DNA from: Quisquiliibacterium sp. | Lineage (GTDB): Bacteria; Pseudomonadota; Gammaproteobacteria; Burkholderiales; Burkholderiaceae_E | Reading direction: 5' to 3' | Assembly: GCA_023257915.1 (NCBI GenBank) | Contig: JALRBB010000185.1 | Coordinates: 1 to 10,131 of the forward strand | DNA length: 10,131 nt | In this document: positions 6,574 to 10,131 of the stretch, in pieces | Layout of the letters: every line of letters begins with the position of its first letter | Numbering within the stretch: the stretch's first letter is position 1 | Translations under genes and position numbers: made by a program | Notes under the pieces: generated by a model | Seen by the model: the letters and a program-made list of their open reading frames with translations, nothing else | What the model was told of the DNA's origin: nothing | The model's database searches: none

Positions 6574-7362
6574 ATGTCTGGATCGAGCCAGCAGGAATTC
6601 GTTGTCGAGCCACTGCCCGACGGCGCGATCTTTCGTCTGACGCGGCCAGCCAAGCTCAATGCGCTGACCAAACCGATGCTGATTGGCCTCGCGCAATGCC
6701 TGACCGATCTCGAGGCGCGACGCATGAGCCTGCTGGTGATCATCGGCGAGGGCGACAAGTCGTTTTGTGCCGGCACCGACCTGGCCGAGACTCAGGTGAT
6801 GCCGCAGTCCGACCGGCTCGACAAGAGCCAGATGGCGCGCAACCTGTTTGCACGGCTGTCGCGCTCATCGCTGATCAGCGTCGCCGCCTTGAATGGCCTG
6901 GCTTACGGCGGCGGGCTCGAGCTCGCGATGGCCTGCACCTTTCGTGTCGCCGCGCCGCATGCCAGCGTGTCGCTTCCAGAGATCAAGCTCGGCCTGCTGC
7001 CGGCCTATGGCGGCACGCAGTTCCTGCCGACGCTGGTCGGCAATGCGCGCGCGCTCGACCTGATGCTGACCGGGCGCAGCCTGCCTGCGGCCGAAGCGCT
7101 GGCGATCGGTCTGCTGACGCGTGTTGTCGAGCCCGGCGAGGATGTGCTCGCGCGCGCATTGGCGCTGGCTCGCGAGGTCACGCGTTTTAGCCCGTCGGCG
7201 ATCGATGGCATCCGCGACTGTGTCGAAGCGGCTGGGCCGCAGGTTACCGACGACGGTCTGGCGGTTGAGGACACCGTCGTTCGCGAGGTGTTCATCACCG
7301 ACAATGCCCGCGAGGGCATCGCGGCCTTCCTTGAAAAACGCGAGGCGAAATTCAGCCGCTGA
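6574..7362 (+). CDS. Enoyl-CoA hydratase/isomerase (crotonase) family protein
   Basis: 262-residue crotonase-fold enzyme, normal length. Seen: the CoA-binding PAKLNAL at 25-31, the first oxyanion-hole strand FCAGTDL at 64-70, the second at 107-116 (NGLAYGGGLE, backbone Gly113), and LPEIKLGLLPAYGGTQ at 134-149. Both glutamates that act as acid/base in true hydratases are present (Glu116 and Glu136), so reversible hydration of a 2-enoyl-CoA is plausible. Isomerases and other crotonases share the fold. Start: ATG 6574 has GGAGA at 6561-6565 with eight bases between; ATG 6559 would add METAR but lacks a site. It is divergent from the MFS gene and followed at 121 bp by NIPSNAP. The 3-hydroxyacyl-CoA dehydrogenase and thiolase are not in the window. 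Confidence 0.92.
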   Translation: MSGSSQQEFVVEPLPDGAIFRLTRPAKLNALTKPMLIGLAQCLTDLEARRMSLLVIIGEGDKSFCAGTDLAETQVMPQSDRLDKSQMARNLFARLSRSSLISVAALNGLAYGGGLELAMACTFRVAAPHASVSLPEIKLGLLPAYGGTQFLPTLVGNARALDLMLTGRSLPAAEALAIGLLTRVVEPGEDVLARALALAREVTRFSPSAIDGIRDCVEAAGPQVTDDGLAVEDTVVREVFITDNAREGIAAFLEKREAKFSR

Positions 7363-7388
7363 TCCGTCGCGCAGCCACCCGGGTCGAG

Positions 7389-7404
7389 CCAGCCGTGCGG
7401 CTGG
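7389..7404 (+). repeat. Inverted repeat after the hydratase gene
   Basis: Perfect repeat CCAGCCG-TG-CGGCTGG, 27 bases after the hydratase stop. It could fold as a six-bp stem with a GTGC loop. No U-tract follows, so it may be an mRNA 3'-end stabiliser, a weak terminator, or an operator before the NIPSNAP gene. Confidence 0.4.
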
Positions 7405-7468
7405 GCGCCAGGCATCCGTCCGGCACCAATCCATCAATCCTTGATCAACCCCCCACCAACCGCTCCCC

Positions 7469-7476
7469 AAGGAGGA
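7469..7476 (+). promoter_or_regulatory. Very strong ribosome binding site for the NIPSNAP gene
   Basis: AAGGAGGA, near-perfect anti-16S complement, seven bases before ATG 7484. The preceding leader (about 7424-7468) is rich in A and C and almost free of G, so it should be unstructured. Together these predict heavy translation, unlike the weaker sites elsewhere in the window. Confidence 0.75.
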
Positions 7477-7483
7477 ATCCAAG

Positions 7484-7801
7484 ATGGCGATCTACGAACT
7501 TCGCACCTACACCGCCCAGGTCGGCAAGATGCCGACGATCATCGACCTCTACAAGAACGAGGGCTGGCCGGCAATCTCCAAGCATCCGCCCAAGCTGGTC
7601 GGCTATTTCATCGGCGACGTCGGCGCGCTGCACCAGTTGATTCACTTGTGGAAGTTTGATGACGATGCCGACCGCCGCGCGTTCTGGGCCGGTGTGTTTG
7701 CCGACGAGCAATTCATGAAATTCGCGGCGCAGCTTCGCCCGCTGCTGGTGTCGCAGGAAAACAAGCTGATGCTCGAATCACCGTGGGGCCCGCATCCGTG
7801 A
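7484..7801 (+). CDS. NIPSNAP family protein
   Basis: 105-residue protein of the NIPSNAP family, a dimeric alpha/beta-barrel (ferredoxin-like) fold. It opens with the family signature MAIYELRTYTAQVGK (1-15), continues with a conserved GYFIGDVGALHQLIHLWKFDD stretch (about 41-61, typical GxxxxxGxxNxxxxLWxYxD pattern) and ends near LESPWGPHP. There is no signal peptide or membrane helix, so it is cytoplasmic. Bacterial members often lie beside acyl-CoA or aromatic degradation genes, but biochemical roles are poorly defined; a small-ligand or monooxygenase-like role by fold is only inference. It sits between the hydratase (121 bp) and the EamA permease (13 bp), so at least the last two should be co-transcribed. 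Its exceptional ribosome site suggests the product is needed in large amounts. Confidence 0.92.
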   Translation: MAIYELRTYTAQVGKMPTIIDLYKNEGWPAISKHPPKLVGYFIGDVGALHQLIHLWKFDDDADRRAFWAGVFADEQFMKFAAQLRPLLVSQENKLMLESPWGPHP

Positions 7802-7814
7802 CCGGCGTATCGCT

Positions 7815-8741
7815 GTGAGCACCAGGCTCACTCCCCGCCTGATCGGGCTGTTACTTCTGCCGCCGCTGTTGTGGGCGGGCAATGCGATTGTCGGGCGCCT
7901 GGTCGCCGGCAACGTGCCGCCGCTCGCGTTCAATGCCTTGCGCTGGTGCGTGGCGCTGCTGTTGCTGTTGCCGCTCGGCTGGCGGGTGCTCGCATCGGCC
8001 TCGGCGCGCGAGCAGATCCTTGCGCGCTGGCGGACCCTGTCGGTGCTGGGCCTGCTCGGGGTCGGCGCATACAACGCGCTGCAGTACATGGCGCTGACCA
8101 CCTCCAGCGCCATGAACGTCACGCTGATCGCCTCGAGCATGCCGGTCTGGATGCTGGCGATCGGTGCGATCTTCTATCGAGAGCGTCCGACCGCGCAGTC
8201 CCTGCTTGGGGCGGTGTTGTCGCTGGCTGGCGTTGCGGTGGTGCTCGGTCGCGGTGATCTGGCGGTGCTCGCGCAGGTGCGCTTCGTGGCCGGTGATCTG
8301 CTGATGATCGTCGCGATCATCGGGTGGGCAACCTATAGCTGGCTGCTGGCCAGGCCGCATCCGTCGATGCGCGGCGACGCGCGGCCGAACTGGAGCTGGG
8401 CAGAGTTTTTGCTGATTCAGATGATGTTCGGACTGGTGTTTGCTGGCGCCGCAGCGGGCGCCGAGGCGCTTGTTGTTGGTGAGCCGATCAAGTGGTCCGG
8501 CTGGGTGCTGCTGGCGCTGCTGTATGTGGCCGTCGGCCCGGCAATACTCGCCTATCGCAGCTGGGGCCTGGGCGTTGCGCAAGCCGGCCCGGAGATCGCG
8601 GCGTTTTTTAGCAATCTCACGCCGCTGTTCGCGGCGGTGCTGTCAGCCGCGGTGCTTGGCGAAGCGCCGCAGCCCTATCACGGCGTCGCGTTCGCACTGA
8701 TTGTCGGCGGCATCGTCGTCAGCGCGCGCCGAAAATCCTGA
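7815..8741 (+). CDS. DMT superfamily permease, EamA family
   Basis: 308-residue inner-membrane protein made of two EamA repeats, about 10 helices in total: repeat 1 about 8-140 and repeat 2 about 152-303, each ending in the typical small-residue helix (LLGAVLSLAGVAVVLGR near 133-149 and HGVAFALIVGGIVVSARR near the C-terminus). The first helix contains PPLLWAGNAIVGRLV and the fourth the family-like SSAMNVTLIASSMPVWM. EamA proteins move amino acids, sugars or other metabolites, often as exporters; the substrate cannot be told here. GTG 7815 is the start, 13 bp after the NIPSNAP stop, with no strong ribosome site, so translation probably depends on the upstream gene. A nine-bp hairpin follows the stop. 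Confidence 0.92.
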   Translation: MSTRLTPRLIGLLLLPPLLWAGNAIVGRLVAGNVPPLAFNALRWCVALLLLLPLGWRVLASASAREQILARWRTLSVLGLLGVGAYNALQYMALTTSSAMNVTLIASSMPVWMLAIGAIFYRERPTAQSLLGAVLSLAGVAVVLGRGDLAVLAQVRFVAGDLLMIVAIIGWATYSWLLARPHPSMRGDARPNWSWAEFLLIQMMFGLVFAGAAAGAEALVVGEPIKWSGWVLLALLYVAVGPAILAYRSWGLGVAQAGPEIAAFFSNLTPLFAAVLSAAVLGEAPQPYHGVAFALIVGGIVVSARRKS

Positions 8742-8750
8742 GTTTGCGGC

Positions 8751-8771
8751 CCGGGCGAACGGTTCGCCCGG
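8751..8771. terminator. Hairpin between convergent EamA and SDR genes
   Basis: Perfect inverted repeat CCGGGCGAA-CGG-TTCGCCCGG, nine-bp arms and a three-base loop, between the EamA stop (8741) and the SDR stop (8779). The position suits a bidirectional terminator. No U-tract is present on either strand, so it may be a weak intrinsic terminator or an RNA end protector. Confidence 0.55.
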
Positions 8772-8778
8772 CCGGCAC

Positions 8779-9594
8779 TCAAGGCTTTGGGGCTCCGATG
8801 CTCAGCTTCGCGGCAAAGCGCCGCATGCCGGCGATCCAGCGGTCGTAGTTGCTGCCCTTGCGCTGGAAGTACTCGATCACTTGCGGATGCGGCAGGATCA
8901 GAAAGCTCTCCGCATCCAGCCCCTCAACCACGCATTGGGCAAGATCGTCGGCCGAGATCACGCCGTCGTTGCGTGCCGCCGACGAGCCCGAGCGGCCCTG
9001 GATCATGGGTGTGTCCACCGCCTGCGGGCACAACACCGACACCTTGATGCCGGCGTCGCCGTGGCGCACGGCAAGCCACTCGGCAAACGCGATCGCTGCA
9101 TGCTTGCTGACCGCATAAGTGGCCGACGGCAGTGAGGTGATCAGACCGGCCGCCGACGCGGTGTTCAGCAGGTAGCCCTCGCCGCGCGCACGCATGCCGG
9201 GCAACACCGCGCGCGCCGCATAGACATGCGCCATTACGTGCACCTGCCAGTTCAAGCTCCATTCCTCATCCGGCGCGGCCTCGGTGCCGTCGCGGATCAG
9301 TCCGGCGTTCGAACAGAACAGATCCACCGGCCCGAAGCGCTGCTCGGCGGTCGCGACCAGCGCCCGTACATCCGCCTCCAGGCCGACGTCGCAACCAACG
9401 CCAATTGCGGGCACTGCGGCCGCGCCATCACCGGCGCTGATCTGCGCCGCCAGTTGGTCCAGCGCTGCCTGGCGTGCTGGGACATCCGCCAGCACCAGGC
9501 CACGCGGCGCTTCGCTCGCAAAACGCAGCGCCAGCGCCCGGCCGATGCCGCTGGCGGCGCCGGTGATCACGATGTGTCGATCCTTCAGTTTCAT
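8779..9594 (-). CDS. Short-chain dehydrogenase/reductase (SDR), probably NAD-dependent
   Basis: 271-residue classical SDR with a Rossmann fold. Seen: cofactor motif TGAASGIG at 11-18, Asp37 at the end of beta2 (LVLAD), which favours NAD over NADP, CDV at 68-70, CSNAG at 94-98, catalytic Ser147 (in NTASAAG) and YxxxK Tyr160-Lys164 (YAVSK), then CPQAVDTPM near 190-198. The Asn of the SDR tetrad appears to be His119 (codon CAC where AAC would be expected). It would oxidise or reduce an alcohol/ketone, possibly a 3-hydroxyacyl-type or ring alcohol substrate. Start ATG 9594 has GGAGA four bases upstream; the in-frame ATG at 9615 adds MHALGDE without support. Divergent from the amidohydrolase gene, convergent with EamA. 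Confidence 0.92.
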   Translation of the reverse strand: MKLKDRHIVITGAASGIGRALALRFASEAPRGLVLADVPARQAALDQLAAQISAGDGAAAVPAIGVGCDVGLEADVRALVATAEQRFGPVDLFCSNAGLIRDGTEAAPDEEWSLNWQVHVMAHVYAARAVLPGMRARGEGYLLNTASAAGLITSLPSATYAVSKHAAIAFAEWLAVRHGDAGIKVSVLCPQAVDTPMIQGRSGSSAARNDGVISADDLAQCVVEGLDAESFLILPHPQVIEYFQRKGSNYDRWIAGMRRFAAKLSIGAPKP

Positions 9595-9675
9595 TTCGTC
9601 TCCAAGTGCATGCATCGCGTTCCGTCTGTTGGCAGCAAATGCATGCTGTCTGCACCGATTACGCGATGTCGGTCT

Positions 9676-9703
9676 TTGCGTCCGCGGCCCGGTGTCCTAG
9701 CAT
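9676..9703 (+). promoter_or_regulatory. Candidate promoter for the small ORF and amidohydrolase
   Basis: TTGCGT (9676-9681), 16-base spacer, TAGCAT (9698-9703). The same TTGC/16-base spacer/TAGCAT arrangement precedes the DUF1028 gene on the other strand. The -35 match is weak; predicted start near 9710, about 26 bases before the small ORF. Confidence 0.25.
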
Positions 9704-9735
9704 CTCCGAACCGTGGCGATCAGCATGAGCTTGCC

Positions 9736-9852
9736 ATGAAAGCTGTGCTTACACGTCGCCGGTACATGCTGCTTGCATCACCTCGGCGCTCACCGTGCGG
9801 GCATCGAGCCGCGCAATCGCTGGCCCCGGCCGGCAAGCTCCAGAAGAAGTGA
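9736..9852 (+). CDS. Small ORF (38 codons) with twin-arginine-like start; possible leader or gene remnant
   Basis: It begins MKAVLTRRRYMLLASP, like the n-region and start of the h-region of a Tat signal peptide (TRRRYMLL), but the hydrophobic core stops after about five residues and the rest (ending GKLQKK) is polar. There is no Shine-Dalgarno before ATG 9736. Its stop (9850-9852) is four bases before the amidohydrolase ATG, and its last codons hold the only purine-rich stretch (AGAAGAAG) that could load ribosomes there. It could be a remnant of a deleted secreted-protein gene, such as a Bug/TctC-type binding protein common beside such catabolic genes, a coupling leader, or chance. Confidence 0.3.
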   Translation: MKAVLTRRRYMLLASPRRSPCGHRAAQSLAPAGKLQKK

Positions 9853-9856
9853 CACG

Positions 9857-10131
9857 ATGACTCGTCCCTGCCTTCCCCCACGCCCGCTTGGCGAGGCGCT
9901 GCAGTTCACACCGCCACCAGGTGCCTGCGACTGCCACAACCACACCTTTGGTCCTTACGATCGTTTTCCGCTTGCCGACGACCGCAGCTACACCCCGGCG
10001 CAGTTCGACGGCGCAGCCTATCTCGCGCATCTTGATGAACTTGGGCTGACGCGTGGCGTGCTGGTGACCGGTAGCGCCAGCGGCACCGACAACGGTTCCA
10101 TCCTTGCTGCGATTGCGCAGGCGCCCGAGCG
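9857..10131 (+). CDS. Amidohydrolase family 2, 2-pyrone-4,6-dicarboxylate hydrolase-like (partial, C-terminus off the right edge)
   Basis: First 91 residues only, of a family usually near 280-300. Seen: the metal-binding HxH in CDCHNHTFGP (24-33; His27 and His29), then RSYTPAQ and the helix-strand LAHLDELGLTRGVLV leading to GTDN. The layout (DCHxHxFGP, YTP, YLxxLDxLGxxRGVLV, GTDN) matches the LigI-like metal-dependent hydrolases that open lactone rings (2-pyrone-4,6-dicarboxylate hydrolase) or isomerise sugar lactones. It would be cytoplasmic and hydrolyse a lactone or cyclic acid in aromatic or sugar-acid breakdown. ATG 9857 follows the small ORF stop by four bases. Later metal ligands cannot be checked here, so substrate and activity are uncertain. 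Confidence 0.85.
   Translation, partial: MTRPCLPPRPLGEALQFTPPPGACDCHNHTFGPYDRFPLADDRSYTPAQFDGAAYLAHLDELGLTRGVLVTGSASGTDNGSILAAIAQAPE

Noticed and set aside
5809..6696. 295-codon minus-strand ORF
   Set aside because: Second frame over the MFS gene and its promoter region. The MFS frame has helices and conserved motifs, and this one has neither.
6402..6776. Longer N-terminus for the MFS protein
   Set aside because: It would run through the operator-like region and the hydratase gene, and the added 125 residues lack membrane or signal features.
6018..7190. 390-codon plus-strand ORF
   Set aside because: It runs antisense to the MFS gene and then out of frame through the hydratase gene. It is rich in Arg, Gln and Pro with no recognisable domain, as expected for shadow frames in GC-rich DNA.
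7433..7448. ATCAA-TCC-TTGAT arms and TTGATCAA palindrome before NIPSNAP
   Set aside because: Short, AT-rich arms in a leader that otherwise looks unstructured; too weak to call an operator or terminator alone.
7851..8582. 243-codon minus-strand ORF antisense to EamA
   Set aside because: Low-complexity Gln/Arg/His-rich shadow of a membrane-protein gene.
1..10131. CRISPR array, insertion sequence, integrase, toxin-antitoxin or prophage signature
   Set aside because: No regularly spaced repeats, transposase motifs, terminal inverted repeats with target duplications, or small paired genes were seen.

Overview
The window reads as a GC-rich proteobacterial chromosome segment. It is densely coded, has short intergenic gaps, and carries nutrient-uptake and acid/acyl-CoA catabolism genes of the kind common in soil or water Betaproteobacteria (Burkholderiales-like). 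That assignment is an inference from gene content and base composition; there is no rRNA, tRNA or other phylogenetic marker. No mobile element, phage gene, CRISPR array, toxin-antitoxin pair or RNA gene was recognised. No stretch over 300 bases lacks a gene; the largest gaps are 9595-9856, 2466-2692 and 6402-6573.

Layout: (A) 1-2465, minus strand: a DUF1028 putative Ntn-hydrolase, then two oligopeptide/dipeptide ABC transporter ATPases of DppD and DppF type. The two ATPases are coupled by a 4-bp ATGA overlap, and the second runs off the left edge. (B) 2693-5169, plus strand: an FMN-dependent alpha-hydroxy-acid oxidase, an oxaloacetate-decarboxylase-like member of the isocitrate lyase/PEP mutase superfamily, and a GNAT acetyltransferase, packed like an operon. 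(C) 5193-6401, minus strand: a 12-helix MFS transporter, convergent with B and divergent from D. (D) 6574-8741, plus strand: an enoyl-CoA hydratase, a NIPSNAP-family protein behind a very strong ribosome binding site, and a DMT/EamA permease. (E) 8779-9594, minus strand: a short-chain dehydrogenase. (F) 9736-10131, plus strand: a 38-codon ORF with a twin-arginine-like start, then the beginning of a PDC-hydrolase-like amidohydrolase cut by the window end.

Taken together, A would import peptides or peptide-like compounds. B could oxidise a 2-hydroxy acid to a 2-oxo acid and then decarboxylate or cleave it. C and D's permease would move small metabolites or drugs across the inner membrane. D, E and F look like pieces of an acyl-CoA or ring-cleavage catabolic route. 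The joint pathway is inference only; the individual family calls are well supported by motifs.

The non-coding structure is more unusual than the genes. A pair of related 16-bp dyads, spaced exactly 21 bp apart, lies between the MFS and hydratase genes and looks like a tandem operator. The 6-mer ATGCAT occurs seven times, six of them in intergenic leaders. GC-rich perfect hairpins sit at both convergent junctions. I see no clear sign of an undescribed defence or mobile system.
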